DNA of 64,000 nucleotides from Paenibacillus sp. PastM-3 (GTDB lineage Bacteria; Bacillota; Bacilli; Paenibacillales; Paenibacillaceae), in the NCBI RefSeq assembly GCF_029893965.1, contig NZ_JARXXP010000019.1, positions 58,665 to 122,664 on the forward strand, read 5' to 3'. Made by a program: the position numbers and the translations under genes. Positions 41,579 to 50,571 of this stretch are shown here, in pieces (the stretch's first letter is position 1; each line of letters opens with the position of its first letter). Below the pieces are notes generated by a model. The model saw only the letters and a program-made list of their open reading frames with translations. It did no database searches and was not told where the DNA came from.

Positions 41579-41958
41579 TAAGTGCCACCTCCTCCGAACA
41601 TGCGGGCCAGCGCAGCCTCCATGCTCTGCATTTGCTTATCCAGCTTCTCAGGGTCCTGCAGCTTTGCCTCGGCCTGCCGGGTCCGCCACTCGCTATGAAT
41701 TCGCCGCTGATCCGGACTGAAATTCTTTATAACCTTCCGGTCCTGCTCCGCGCGGATCGTTACAATGCTGCCCAGCGGAGTATCCGGCATCAGCCCGCTC
41801 ACAAGTGTACAGAACTCTTCCCAGGGCATATCCCCTTGCTGCCGAATCCGGATGCCGTATTGCTTCGCCAGGCTCGCTTCAATTAGCGCCCAGTCCTCGC
41901 GCAGGTCATACCAGTTTTGAGGCGGATCACCGTTGAAATCGGGCAGAAGCGTCCTCAT
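41578..41958 (-). CDS. Tail assembly chaperone, Gp15-like
   Basis: 126 residues (MRTLLPDFNGDPPQNWYDLR start; EQDRKVIKNFSPDQRRIHSE later). It matches the small Gp15-type proteins placed before tape measures. It overlaps the previous gene by 32 bases in another frame and the tape-measure ATG by one base. The overlap is the place where many phages make a frameshifted fusion chaperone, but an own ATG with a weak AGGGA is present and no clear slippery run is seen. Confidence 0.75.
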   Translation of the reverse strand: MRTLLPDFNGDPPQNWYDLREDWALIEASLAKQYGIRIRQQGDMPWEEFCTLVSGLMPDTPLGSIVTIRAEQDRKVIKNFSPDQRRIHSEWRTRQAEAKLQDPEKLDKQMQSMEAALARMFGGGGT

Positions 41959-42235
41959 AAGTCGTTCCCTGCAGGGCAGCGGACAGACCGGTAATCAGGA
42001 TTTTCATGTTGGCAAGACTCATTTTCTTAACACCGATATCTTCAACCGCTTCAGCGCCAAGGACGCCTTCCAGTGCGGCAACAAGGGAGCTGACACGCCC
42101 ATCACCGGCAACTGCATCCTCCAGCAGCATCGCTGTTTCAACAGACGCATCAAATTCATAAATCTTGTCGCCGATCTCGATACCCGCTTTTTCATCTTTG
42201 GCAAATTTATTGGACAATTTCACTACTTTAGTCAT
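41927..42235 (-). CDS. Tail assembly chaperone, Gp14-like
   Basis: 102 residues (MTKVVKLSNKFAKDEKAGIE start), an alpha/beta protein with IEIGDKIYEFDASVETAMLL. Size and place between tail tube and Gp15-like gene fit the first tail chaperone that coats the tape measure before tube assembly. GAGGAG is upstream of the ATG. Confidence 0.78.
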   Translation of the reverse strand: MTKVVKLSNKFAKDEKAGIEIGDKIYEFDASVETAMLLEDAVAGDGRVSSLVAALEGVLGAEAVEDIGVKKMSLANMKILITGLSAALQGTTYEDASARFQR

Positions 42236-42254
42236 GTGATTAATCTCCTCTCAA

Positions 42255-42704
42255 TTACGGCGTTACTGGCGCCGGTGTAAATGTGGGCTTGCCGTCTGAC
42301 AGCAGTTCGAATTCCAAAGAATCAATATTGGTGGAGTCACCACCTGCTGGAGCGGTCAAGTTGATTACACAGTTCATTTCAAGTTTCGCGCCACTCGGCA
42401 GCGTCCATTCGAATTTTGTTTCAACCTCCTGGCCGGTGCCCAGCATCAATCCGGCAATGTAGTCATTACCAGGATCACCGTAATTCCGCTTGCCTGTGAA
42501 GCTGATGGTCATGCCCTTACCGGTTACGGCCCGGCGCGTCCAGCCTGCCTGGTCCATTGGGGACCACTCTTCAGTGTTGCCATCAATGGAAATACTGAAG
42601 TTCTCCAGGTCCTTGATTTCAATCATCTCCAGGGCCGTAGAGGCCCGACCCATAGAACCAACCTTGAAAATATTATTGTGTACCGGGAAAACACCTTCTG
42701 GCAT
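42255..42704 (-). CDS. Major tail tube protein
   Basis: 149 residues, beta-rich: MEIEIKDLENFSI-type centre, EEWSPMDQAGWTRRAVTGKG, MTISFTGKRNYGDPGNDYIA, then LEFELLSDGKPTFTPAPVTP. MTIS..GKRNYGDPGND is the usual text of phage tail tube proteins. It follows the minor capsid/completion genes and precedes the chaperones. Polymerises to the tail tube. Confidence 0.85.
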   Translation of the reverse strand: MPEGVFPVHNNIFKVGSMGRASTALEMIEIKDLENFSISIDGNTEEWSPMDQAGWTRRAVTGKGMTISFTGKRNYGDPGNDYIAGLMLGTGQEVETKFEWTLPSGAKLEMNCVINLTAPAGGDSTNIDSLEFELLSDGKPTFTPAPVTP

Positions 42705-42713
42705 TTAAATCCC

Positions 42714-43103
42714 CTACCTCTCATAATAGATCGTGACCTCAATCACGTATTCGTAATACCCTGCGTCATCTGTGCCGACGCTGACCGGCTCTGACGTCCG
42801 CATCTGAAAGCTAATCACCCGTTTGCCTGCAATGACAGCAGGCTGCCCAAATAACGCAGCATAGACCTCCTGGGCCTTCTGCTCCGCTGTGTCTGCGTTT
42901 TTTGTCCAGTGCACCAGGATAGAAATCGGCTTTACTGCATAACTGGTGTTCTCCAGCCCCCCGATCGCAAGCACTGGTGATTCGTTGTTCATACTATACA
43001 GAGCGATACACTGCGGCTTGCTGGTATCCGCTTTACCGATATACCAGTTGGGGCAATCTACCTGTGTTTTCATCCAATCACGAACCGCGGCAAGAGTCAT
43101 CAT
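42714..43103 (-). CDS. Minor capsid/tail terminator-like protein
   Basis: 129 residues (TLAAVRDWMKTQVDCPNWYI, then GDKVISFQMRTSEPV-like end). Text such as GLENTSYAVKPISILVHWTK matches the minor capsid protein family PF12691 of A118-like phages; the place before the tail tube suggests a tail terminator. The ATGATG start overlaps the upstream stop. Confidence 0.75.
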   Translation of the reverse strand: MMTLAAVRDWMKTQVDCPNWYIGKADTSKPQCIALYSMNNESPVLAIGGLENTSYAVKPISILVHWTKNADTAEQKAQEVYAALFGQPAVIAGKRVISFQMRTSEPVSVGTDDAGYYEYVIEVTIYYER

Positions 43104-43492
43104 CGGATAAACCCTCCCGCCAACTTCTTCAGTAATGCCTTAAAGGCTTTAGTGACACCCCTGGTCTTCGCACCCTCCGCCCAGGCTTTAAGCCACTCAC
43201 CCTGTGCATGCCGATTCTTGTCTTTCCGGAACGAATACTCCGGATGCCAATATAGCCGGCGGGCATAAGGCGTATCGTAGGTAATAGTCACCTTACCGCG
43301 TTTCGATTTACTAGCATCGATCGTCGCGCTGCGCTCCAGTTCGCCAGTCTGCTTAGGTACGACCTCAGAGACCATAATATCGGACAGGATGCTTTCTTTG
43401 GCACCTTCGACAACTTGGATCAGTGCTCTCTCAGGCGCTGCCCGTAAGCGGTTCATAGCCCGATTATTCATCAATGTTCTAACCTTGACCAT
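43100..43492 (-). CDS. Minor capsid protein 2, HK97-gp10-like
   Basis: 130 residues, basic (KVRTLMNNRAMNRLRAAPER). VPKQTGELERSATIDASKSK and YDTPYARRLYWHPEYSFRKD are the hallmarks of gp10-like head-tail joining proteins. Part of the connector stack between head and tail. Confidence 0.82.
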   Translation of the reverse strand: MVKVRTLMNNRAMNRLRAAPERALIQVVEGAKESILSDIMVSEVVPKQTGELERSATIDASKSKRGKVTITYDTPYARRLYWHPEYSFRKDKNRHAQGEWLKAWAEGAKTRGVTKAFKALLKKLAGGFIR

Positions 43493-43819
43493 CTACATCA
43501 GCTCCAGTTCCGTGCTGAACACGCTGCCGTCCGGATGCTGCGGCCGTGAAGTGCTGAAGATAGGCCGCTCGATCTCACCGAAGCGCACCAGCCCCTCAAT
43601 CAGCTTCCCGGGGTTAATGTCTCCCTGGATGATTACCTTGCCGGAGAGCGTCACCAGGCGGCGCTCTTTGTCCAGCTTCTGCTTCATTTTTTCTTCATAA
43701 CAGCAGAGCCCATCGAAGATTAACTCCTCGACAGGCTCCCCGTCCTCACTGGTATAGGTCTGATAGACTTTCACCGGCGTTTTGAGTATCCACTTTGGAA
43801 ACGGTAGCTTCCCCTTCAT
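43493..43819 (-). CDS. Minor capsid protein 1, head-tail stopper-like
   Basis: 108 residues from ATG 43817-43819, whose TGATG overlap with the upstream stop and 8-base spacing to GGAGG favour it over the ATG two codons earlier. KLPFPKWILKTPVKVYQTYT and RRLVTLSGKVIIQGDINPGK match the minor capsid 1 family (PF10665). Likely the stopper of the neck. Confidence 0.8.
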   Translation of the reverse strand: MKGKLPFPKWILKTPVKVYQTYTSEDGEPVEELIFDGLCCYEEKMKQKLDKERRLVTLSGKVIIQGDINPGKLIEGLVRFGEIERPIFSTSRPQHPDGSVFSTELELM

Positions 43820-44184
43820 CAACATAGCCTCCTACTCGTCAGCCCTGTGGCGGCTAAGAGGCTGCTCACAGCCTCCGTGGTCTGTACCCCTCCAGCTCCC
43901 TCAACGCTCTTAAACGACAGCGAGACGCTGCCAGCAGAATAGCCAGAGAGTGGGAAGTTTAGATAGTCGCCATAGGTATGATAGAAATCAGCCTGCTGAC
44001 AGACCGCTTTGATCACTTTAAGCTGCTGGAACGATGTCAGATCAATTATGCCGCCTGCAGCTATCCGGTTATAGGTCAGCGCATCAATCTGATCACTGGC
44101 CCGCTCCAGCGCGGCAGGCAGCTCCTCTGCAGGTATGCTGCCGTCACCGTACTGCTCATACTCCGCTACTGTGGCATAGGCCAT
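43819..44184 (-). CDS. Head-tail connector (gp6-like adaptor)
   Basis: 121 residues, helical: MAYATVAEYEQYGDGSIPAE, then ALERASDQIDALTYNRIAAG and QQLKVIKAVCQQADFYHTYG. This is the usual adaptor protein after the major capsid gene, binding under the portal. GTAGGTG precedes the ATG. Confidence 0.8.
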   Translation of the reverse strand: MAYATVAEYEQYGDGSIPAEELPAALERASDQIDALTYNRIAAGGIIDLTSFQQLKVIKAVCQQADFYHTYGDYLNFPLSGYSAGSVSLSFKSVEGAGGVQTTEAVSSLLAATGLTSRRLC

Positions 44185-44192
44185 ATGATCAC

Positions 44193-44522
44193 CTACTTCT
44201 CAGCTTTGGCGGTCTTCTTGGCATCAGCCAGCTGCGCCTTCAGAGACTCGATCTCTTTTTCAGCATCAGCCAGTTGCACCTTCATGCCGTTCAAAGCTTC
44301 AGGAGTGCCGGATCCGGACGCTGCCACCTGCTTAAGCAGTTCAGCATTTTCCTTGACCAGTGCATCATACTCCGTCCATGAAACGGTTTTACTCGGAGCA
44401 TTCTCGACCACCTCAAGCTTATTGCCCTCCTGCTCAGCAATGTCATACCCGAGCTTGAGGTAGGAGTCCCGCTCCGAATCATCGATTTTAAGCTGCGTGT
44501 TACCCTTCACTGCAATCAACAT
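44193..44522 (-). CDS. Small coiled-coil phage head protein
   Basis: 109 residues. The first 30 residues are HeH-like or beta (MLIAVKGNTQLKIDDSERDS); the rest is coiled coil (LNGMKVQLADAEKEIESLKA). It sits between major capsid and connector. Possibly a head-decoration or assembly factor; not recognised. GAGGAG upstream. Confidence 0.65.
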   Translation of the reverse strand: MLIAVKGNTQLKIDDSERDSYLKLGYDIAEQEGNKLEVVENAPSKTVSWTEYDALVKENAELLKQVAASGSGTPEALNGMKVQLADAEKEIESLKAQLADAKKTAKAEK

Positions 44523-44561
44523 GTGATTTACTCCTCTCTGTCGGCCCTTGGCCGTTATAAA

Positions 44562-45437
44562 TTAGGGTTGAACGTTGATCTGGATAGCTGGCGTCTTCCG
44601 CTCGATCAGGAACAGGTCCGTATAACGGCGGTTTTGGTACAGATATCCGTCACCTTGGGTGTGGCTTCCTGGCTCCCACAGGTAGATGGCCGTGTGCTTG
44701 ATTGGCGCCCATACGCAATCCGGATGGATCAGAATCAGGTTGATCTGCTTAGCCCCTACACCAGGTACAGCTCCGTTGGTGAAGTCATAAACGGTCTTCA
44801 TCCGACTCGACGGCACGGAAATCAGCTTGACCTCATCCAAGCTGCGGACCGTGCGGTTAACAGCTCCACTGTTTTGATTCACATAGATGACCTTGCGGAT
44901 TTCTTCTGCCGCTTTCAGCAGCTTCAGATAGGTCGGAGTTACATACATAATCCGGCCTTCCAGTGGAATCTCCGCTTCGTCCATGTTCAGCATGAGCTGA
45001 TCAAAGACCTCAAGCGCATTGGTCGCGTCAATCACTGTAGTGTCCGGGGTCTTGCCAAAGGCCACATAGTCCGCGTAAATCTTCGAGAAACGATATTTAT
45101 CCAATTCCGGAATCGCCTGTTCCTTCTCAAATACGGCCGTAAGGTTTGCAGCGGACACGATTTGATTTGTTTCATCCACATCCATAGCGTCCACATAGAA
45201 CTCAACGTCACGGTCAAAGGTCAGCGTCTTCAATTCAAAGTCATTGCTGACCGCTTGACGGTTCCAGCCACCTGCGCGGCTGTGATTTTTATAGCCGGCT
45301 ACGTCCAGGCGTGGCACCTTAATTGTCTTGTGATTGACCCACATCGCATTCTGCGTGGTCAAATCATTTGATGCCAGCTCCTTCGTATATTTCTGCTGCA
45401 AGGTAGTCTGGAAGCTCTCTACATAGTTGTACGGCAT
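44562..45437 (-). CDS. Major capsid protein
   Basis: 291 residues (MPYNYVESFQTTLQQKYTKE). Text FDRDVEFYVDAMDVDETNQI, EIPLEGRIMYVTPTYLKLLK and KQINLILIHPDCVWAPIKHT is typical of the capsid proteins of A118/SPP1-like Firmicute phages with HK97 fold. It follows the scaffold gene and has AAGGAG upstream. Expression may be boosted by a separate promoter after the 46.1-kb hairpin. Confidence 0.85.
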   Translation of the reverse strand: MPYNYVESFQTTLQQKYTKELASNDLTTQNAMWVNHKTIKVPRLDVAGYKNHSRAGGWNRQAVSNDFELKTLTFDRDVEFYVDAMDVDETNQIVSAANLTAVFEKEQAIPELDKYRFSKIYADYVAFGKTPDTTVIDATNALEVFDQLMLNMDEAEIPLEGRIMYVTPTYLKLLKAAEEIRKVIYVNQNSGAVNRTVRSLDEVKLISVPSSRMKTVYDFTNGAVPGVGAKQINLILIHPDCVWAPIKHTAIYLWEPGSHTQGDGYLYQNRRYTDLFLIERKTPAIQINVQP

Positions 45438-45467
45438 TTGTACATCTCTCCTTGTTTAATAAAATGA

Positions 45468-46064
45468 TTACTTGGTTTCAGCCACTCCAAAAATGCTGGC
45501 TAATTGATCATTGGTAGCAGAGCCTGTGCCTGCCTGACCGCCCCCGCCGCCTACACGGAAGCCACCATTACCGCCACCACCTGCCCCGCCGTTACCCTCA
45601 GGCTTGAACAGATACGCGTCAGAGGTCTTCAGCGCGGTCAGCTGCTCATCCAGCCCGACCACCTTACCGTCATCCCCGATTACCAGCTTGTCCTTCTTAA
45701 TCAACCCCTGGACAACCGCTTCATTGTGAACCTTGCCGCTGAGCGCAGCATTGATCGCGTTCGTCAGCGTCATGTCCTTCAGGCTGTTCTCGTAATCGGT
45801 TTTAGCCTTGGTATTCTCGCCCTGTAACCGGGTAATCTCAGCCTTCAGCCCTTCAGTAGCATTAGCATCCTTGCTGAGTGTTTCAAGCTGTGCATCGCGG
45901 TCTGAAATGTCCTTTTCCAGCTTCTTCTTAGTGTCGGACAGATCGTTATATTGCGATTTTGGGACAAAATGCTTCGGCAACTCCTTATTCACATCACCGA
46001 TCAGACCGTCCACCTTTGAATCTTCCACGCCTGCTGCCTTCAAAAGCGTCTTCAACCATTCCAT
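45468..46064 (-). CDS. Capsid scaffolding protein, GP20-like
   Basis: 198 residues. Charged coiled coil (DLSDTKKKLEKDISDRDAQL; EITRLQGENTKAKTDYENSL) followed by a Gly-rich tail (GNGGAGGGGNGGFRVGGGGG) and a short hydrophobic end (LASIFGVAETK) that likely binds capsid. This is the phage minor structural GP20 scaffold family. Directly upstream of the capsid gene. Confidence 0.85.
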   Translation of the reverse strand: MEWLKTLLKAAGVEDSKVDGLIGDVNKELPKHFVPKSQYNDLSDTKKKLEKDISDRDAQLETLSKDANATEGLKAEITRLQGENTKAKTDYENSLKDMTLTNAINAALSGKVHNEAVVQGLIKKDKLVIGDDGKVVGLDEQLTALKTSDAYLFKPEGNGGAGGGGNGGFRVGGGGGQAGTGSATNDQLASIFGVAETK

Positions 46065-46136
46065 TAGTCATCAACCTCCATAGATTTTTATAGCTGCTCT
46101 CCAGCTATGGGAGTGGCCGATATACTCCGGCCAGAG

Positions 46137-46176
46137 TAAAAGCTTAGGCCCCAGCAGTCTCAGCCAGGGCCTAAGC
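46137..46176 (-). terminator. Hairpin overlapping the minor capsid stop codon
   Basis: GCTTAGGCCC and GGGCCTAAGC make a perfect 10-bp stem with a 15-base loop, followed by TTTT on the minus strand. The TAG stop of the upstream gene is inside the 5' arm. The short U-tract suggests partial termination or an mRNA-end stabiliser ahead of scaffold and capsid. Confidence 0.6.
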
Positions 46177-47286
46177 AGGTGGTATTCGTATTTTCTCGCG
46201 ACTATAATCCCGCCTCAACTCCGGATTCGCCTTCAGATGACTGCGGAGCGCGGACTGCCACTGCTTCACCTTAGCTTCTGCGCGCGCCTTATTGGCCGGG
46301 TCCACGCTGCCGGCTGCTCTTCGCTTATACAGCCGCACCTGACGCTCCATGTACCGTTGCCGCTGCTCCTGCTTGTAACTGGCTAGCGCTGCCGTATTGT
46401 CTACCGGCATCGGCATACGGCTCACATTAGGCACGAACGTGGTCATGTTATGCCGGCAATTCGGGTGAAATAGGCCGCCTGCCATTGCTGTACTCAGCAA
46501 CGGATAAGGGCCGTCTGAGGCTTTACCGCCACTATAGACATCATCTATATAAACTTTGCCCTGCCACGGCAGACACAGCTCTGAGCAGTTGCTGTGTGCA
46601 GATACGACAACAAAAGGATTACCAGCCTGCTGCCGCTTGGCCCCCTCTCCCGCGAATACTGCCCGCTGAGACGAGGTGCGCAGGGACATTTCAGCGTATG
46701 AAGCAATATTCACCTTGCGGCCATCCTGGTATGTGATGCAGTCCAAGCCTTTGTCCAAAAAATCCCTTGTGGCCATGTCGATTGCCTGATCCAGCGAAGC
46801 AGCGCCGCTGTTCAGATAGACTTGGCTCTTGAAGATGGTCTGCCGGAACACATCATCTGTCCGGCGTAGGATGGCCTGATTCCCTTTCCTCAGCTCCTGC
46901 TGCGCAGCCGCAGCCAGAGCGTTGATCCTGTGCTCATTTGCCTTGAAGAAATTGCTGTCGTCAATGGCGTCCTGCTTGGTCGGGATCACCCGGTTAAAGA
47001 TCTTCTTCAGCAGCCCGCCTACTCGACTGAAGCCGCGCCTGAATGAGCCCTTAACCTCCTGCTCCACCGTCTCCTCAATCTCCGGTATGGCCTTGTTGAC
47101 GATCCTTGCAGCCTCGATCCGGTACTGCTTCAGGTCCTCCAGCTTCCGCTGCTGCCACTGCTCCCACTCGAAGCCCTCTTTCTTCTCCTCATTCTCATGC
47201 CGCGTCAGATTGCGCTTCATACTGGCGATCAGGTCAATCTCCATCTGCGCATAGATCCGGCGAAGATCATAGGCTTTATTACTCAT
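46171..47286 (-). CDS. Phage minor capsid protein (SPP1 gp7/Min_cap2-like)
   Basis: 371 residues. Helical N-terminal two thirds, then LDCITYQDGRKVNIASYAEM and HSNCSELCLPWQGKVYIDDV, AGGLFHPNCRHNMTTFVP, the conserved Cys/His end of the minor capsid 2 and head morphogenesis family. The ATG overlaps the portal stop (ATGA). It probably sits inside the head near the portal and is ejected with DNA. Confidence 0.85.
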   Translation of the reverse strand: MSNKAYDLRRIYAQMEIDLIASMKRNLTRHENEEKKEGFEWEQWQQRKLEDLKQYRIEAARIVNKAIPEIEETVEQEVKGSFRRGFSRVGGLLKKIFNRVIPTKQDAIDDSNFFKANEHRINALAAAAQQELRKGNQAILRRTDDVFRQTIFKSQVYLNSGAASLDQAIDMATRDFLDKGLDCITYQDGRKVNIASYAEMSLRTSSQRAVFAGEGAKRQQAGNPFVVVSAHSNCSELCLPWQGKVYIDDVYSGGKASDGPYPLLSTAMAGGLFHPNCRHNMTTFVPNVSRMPMPVDNTAALASYKQEQRQRYMERQVRLYKRRAAGSVDPANKARAEAKVKQWQSALRSHLKANPELRRDYSREKIRIPPA

Positions 47287-48761
47287 TCCGGATCAACTTC
47301 TTCCGGATCTCGCACTTCCGGTTCATCGAAAGTAGGTCCAGACTGCTCAGCTTTCAGCCTGGCGACCTCCTCGGCCTTCTCCTCATCCGTCCAGGTATCG
47401 CCATACATCTCTTCCACGGCTCGCTCAATGGACATCACACCGAATGTCCGGGCCTTGCCTACTGTCTCCACGACAGAGCCAAAGTCTGGCGCGGCATACT
47501 CCCCGAAGGTCACGCTGACCTCATACTCGCCAGCAGTGCGGCCTTTCATCGTGTCGTACACCTTCAGGACGGTCTGCACCAGCTCCGGAATGACCTCATT
47601 GAGCCGATCAACGATTTTGCCCCGTGTGTACAGCGTGGCTTTCTCCTTCTCCCGCTGGGCCTCCGCATTGTCAGTCTTCTTCAGGTCAATTCCCAATGTG
47701 CTGGGTGAGATGATGCCCTGCAAGCACATATCCATGGCTGAAGCATAAGAAGCCACGAACGCCTCATAGAGGATCTGAGGCTGCACCAGGCTAATCTGCC
47801 CCTTGGCATCCTCGGCCATCACGCTGCTAATCCGGATAAACTGATTATCAAACGGATTCGGCCGCATCAACGCCCCGGTCTCGGGATTCTTTGGAATCAT
47901 GTCTTCCGGAATGTACTTTTGTACCCGACCGGAGCGGATTGCATCCATCCACTGGCTGATAACCTCATCCAAGGCGTCAAATGAATCGGCTTTGCTGTCG
48001 AATATCGACTTCCCGCGTCCTGGCCACTTCGTAGACTTGAACACCATGAGCGGCACGGCCATAATAAAGTCGCCGTCATACTCGATATCTCTCAAATCCG
48101 CAATTTCCGGCACCAGGGACAGCGGCACCTGCTTGCCATAGGCATCCAGCAGCTGATAACGGATGTATTTCCGGCCAAATGTCTCTATCAGGCGATAATC
48201 CCGCTTATCCACGCTGTAGTCGCTGTAGAATATGACCTCCTGTAGCCGGCCACGGGTCCGCTTGTACTCCACCTGATCCCCAGAATAAAATTCGATCAGC
48301 GGATACTCGCTGACCTCGGGGTCCAGTGTGACCTTAAATGCTCCGTCTCCTGCGCTCAGCGTCTCTGTAACGGCACCAGCCAGCAGCTCAGGAAAATCAT
48401 TATCCTTGCTGATTTCATCCCACGCGGTTGTCTCAGCATCGTTCTGGAGTGTGATGGCGTCCATATCGGCCACTACGATATCCGACAGCCTGTCCGCCAC
48501 CATGGCCGGTAGCCCTGAATGAATCTTGCGGATACCCAGGCCCGTTGACGGTACGGCTGCCCAGAAGCGGGAACGGCCCACCGCATCCGTCACATTCTGC
48601 TTATAGAACTGATCCAGTTCGGACGGATCTCCCCGATACCACAGCCGGTTGCGCAACACATTGGCCCCGTAGCTATACGGCTCCTGAATCGTGATGACCT
48701 GGCTTTCCGGCGCCGGCGTGATCTTTAGTATTTTCATGACCATGCTCTTAAACCACCCCAT
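47283..48761 (-). CDS. Portal protein, SPP1 gp6-like
   Basis: 492 residues. NVLRNRLWYRGDPSELDQFY, RFWAAVPSTGLGIRKIHSGL, LIEFYSGDQVEYKRTRGRLQ and a C-terminal helical region with NAEAQREKEKATLYTRGKIV match the portal family of A118-type phages. Acidic tail (DEPEVRDPEEVDPE). GGAGG lies upstream of the ATG, and it follows the large terminase. Forms the dodecameric DNA gate. Confidence 0.88.
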   Translation of the reverse strand: MGWFKSMVMKILKITPAPESQVITIQEPYSYGANVLRNRLWYRGDPSELDQFYKQNVTDAVGRSRFWAAVPSTGLGIRKIHSGLPAMVADRLSDIVVADMDAITLQNDAETTAWDEISKDNDFPELLAGAVTETLSAGDGAFKVTLDPEVSEYPLIEFYSGDQVEYKRTRGRLQEVIFYSDYSVDKRDYRLIETFGRKYIRYQLLDAYGKQVPLSLVPEIADLRDIEYDGDFIMAVPLMVFKSTKWPGRGKSIFDSKADSFDALDEVISQWMDAIRSGRVQKYIPEDMIPKNPETGALMRPNPFDNQFIRISSVMAEDAKGQISLVQPQILYEAFVASYASAMDMCLQGIISPSTLGIDLKKTDNAEAQREKEKATLYTRGKIVDRLNEVIPELVQTVLKVYDTMKGRTAGEYEVSVTFGEYAAPDFGSVVETVGKARTFGVMSIERAVEEMYGDTWTDEEKAEEVARLKAEQSGPTFDEPEVRDPEEVDPE

Positions 48762-48764
48762 TTC

Positions 48765-50165
48765 CTAACCTCCATTCAGCAGGTACATTGTTTCGACCAG
48801 GCCTGTTGTAGCATCCGGCGCATCATCATGGGTGTTCTTGCCCTCCCGCTGATAGCTCGTCATGGCCTTGTAGTAGTCCGGCCAGCGGTCCCGCCAGTTG
48901 ACCGGGAAATAGACGTGCTGCATGACCCAGGTCGCGTTACTGACGATCCGGGCCGTCTTATTCTTGCTTTGGTGGAACCAGCTCACATCGGTACGGTTGC
49001 TCTTCAGCTCCGTTTCTAGGATCCGCTTGATGTTCCGCGCGAAAGCCTTACCGCCGTTATTGGACTCAATACGGGCTTTATTTGCCTTGAACGCAAAAAG
49101 AGCCTGCGCTGTGGCTGGCTCCGTAATCTCCATCGGTTGCTTGGTATAGATGACATCCAGGACGTACGCCTCTTTCTGATACGCACCCCAGATGATATTA
49201 CACAGGTAATCCGCCCCGTCGTCCGCTGAATCACAGTATGCGTAAATACCCGTGAACAGCGGCTCATCGTGGCCATCCGCCGGCAGCTGCGTATATGTCT
49301 TGAAGCTGCTATACAGCTTGCCCTTGATATCAATCGGGATCTGCTGATAGTTGGCGCTGGCGATATCCGCCCCCATGGCCCGGACCTTCATGTCGTAACT
49401 CTCACGGGACAGGACATCCGGGCACAGCATCGTGCCATCATCCTGGAGCGCCTTCATGGTCAGGTGACGGACGCGCTTCTTCTCACTTCGGAAATGCTCC
49501 AGCGCCCGCCCTGCCAAGTCTCCTGTAGCCCAGCGGGTCATGATGATGATGATCTTGCCGCCTTCCTCCAAGCGGGACAGCATCGTGTTCGTGAACCATT
49601 CCCAATGCTTCTCCAAGGTGTTCTCGTTGCTGGCCTCTTCGGCATTCTTGATCAGGTCATCAATGATCAGCAGCGTGGCCCCGAAGCCGGTAGCCGTGCC
49701 CGTAGGAGACGTAGCCAGATAGCTGTTATAGCCGCCCTCCAGGCTCCACAGGTTCATTGCCCCGTCCCCGCGTTGAATGCGGACCTGGGGGAAGATATCA
49801 CTGTACACAATGACGTTCGGATCAGCCTTCACGGTACCGATGCCGTTACGAACGGCCTTGGAGAACGTAGTGGATAGGGTCTCGTTGTAGCTGCCCGTCA
49901 TGACCTTCTCACGCGGGTTCTGCCCGAAGACCCATTGGGCCAGCATGGAAGCTGTCCGGCTCTTACCATGCCGGGGAGGCTCGTTGACGATTAGGATATC
50001 ATCGTCCGATTGGTAAAAATCCTGCATTTCGCCGCATAAGTCCGTCAGGTACTGCCGATCCGAGCGGTAGAAGTCTGGAGCCATTGCCTGGCAGAAGCTG
50101 AAGAACTCGCGCCGAGCCAGCTCGATACGGGCACCCCGGATGATCGTCTCCCTATCCACTGTCAA
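48765..50165 (-). CDS. Terminase large subunit
   Basis: 466 residues. The ATPase motor has Walker A as NEPPRHGKSRTASML, Walker B ATLLIIDDLIKNAEE and coupling text TRWATGDLAGR. The nuclease domain begins at GIYAYCDSADDGADYLCNII (catalytic Asp) and ends DDAPDATTGLVETMYL. TTG start overlaps the small subunit by 14 bases. Cuts and packages concatemeric DNA; sequence type suggests pac or cos cannot be told here. Confidence 0.93.
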   Translation of the reverse strand: MTVDRETIIRGARIELARREFFSFCQAMAPDFYRSDRQYLTDLCGEMQDFYQSDDDILIVNEPPRHGKSRTASMLAQWVFGQNPREKVMTGSYNETLSTTFSKAVRNGIGTVKADPNVIVYSDIFPQVRIQRGDGAMNLWSLEGGYNSYLATSPTGTATGFGATLLIIDDLIKNAEEASNENTLEKHWEWFTNTMLSRLEEGGKIIIIMTRWATGDLAGRALEHFRSEKKRVRHLTMKALQDDGTMLCPDVLSRESYDMKVRAMGADIASANYQQIPIDIKGKLYSSFKTYTQLPADGHDEPLFTGIYAYCDSADDGADYLCNIIWGAYQKEAYVLDVIYTKQPMEITEPATAQALFAFKANKARIESNNGGKAFARNIKRILETELKSNRTDVSWFHQSKNKTARIVSNATWVMQHVYFPVNWRDRWPDYYKAMTSYQREGKNTHDDAPDATTGLVETMYLLNGG

Positions 50166-50571
50166 TCAGCTTCTTCAGCTCGGCTGTTGTTAGACCCTTA
50201 TACGGATTGTCGACTTCAACGGAGCCGGACAGCTTCACATCGGACTTTTCAGCATACAAGCCAGCCATCTCCAGGACAACCTTCCCGTGCTGGAAGCTGC
50301 CGCGCTGTGCCTCCCGGACAAATGTATTGAGCACGGAAGCCACGGACTGCTTGACGAGATCCACCGACCGCTTATTATAAAGCGCGACAAATTCCGGCTT
50401 CGCGAATGCTCGGTAATACGTGGCCCGGTCCACTTTGGCGACTTTGCAAATGTCTGTCACACTCTTGATCCGATTCTCAGGATTCAGTAGGGCCTCAAGC
50501 AGCGCCTGCTCTGATCTCGTGAGATTTTGCTCATTATCCGGATTTGTTGCAGATTGCTGCACCCTACTCAC
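50152..50571 (-). CDS. Terminase small subunit
   Basis: 139 residues. The N-terminal HTH reads VTDICKVAKVDRATYYRAFA, followed by helices for oligomerisation and a C-terminal segment (YKGLTTAELKKLIDSG). Position directly before the large subunit and family text (phBC6A51-type) support DNA recognition for packaging. The start overlaps the metallopeptidase-like gene by 8 bases. Confidence 0.85.
   Translation of the reverse strand: MSRVQQSATNPDNEQNLTRSEQALLEALLNPENRIKSVTDICKVAKVDRATYYRAFAKPEFVALYNKRSVDLVKQSVASVLNTFVREAQRGSFQHGKVVLEMAGLYAEKSDVKLSGSVEVDNPYKGLTTAELKKLIDSG

Noticed and set aside
49269..49877. Plus-strand frame of 202 codons opposite the large terminase
   Set aside because: Shadow frame; the minus strand carries Walker and nuclease motifs.
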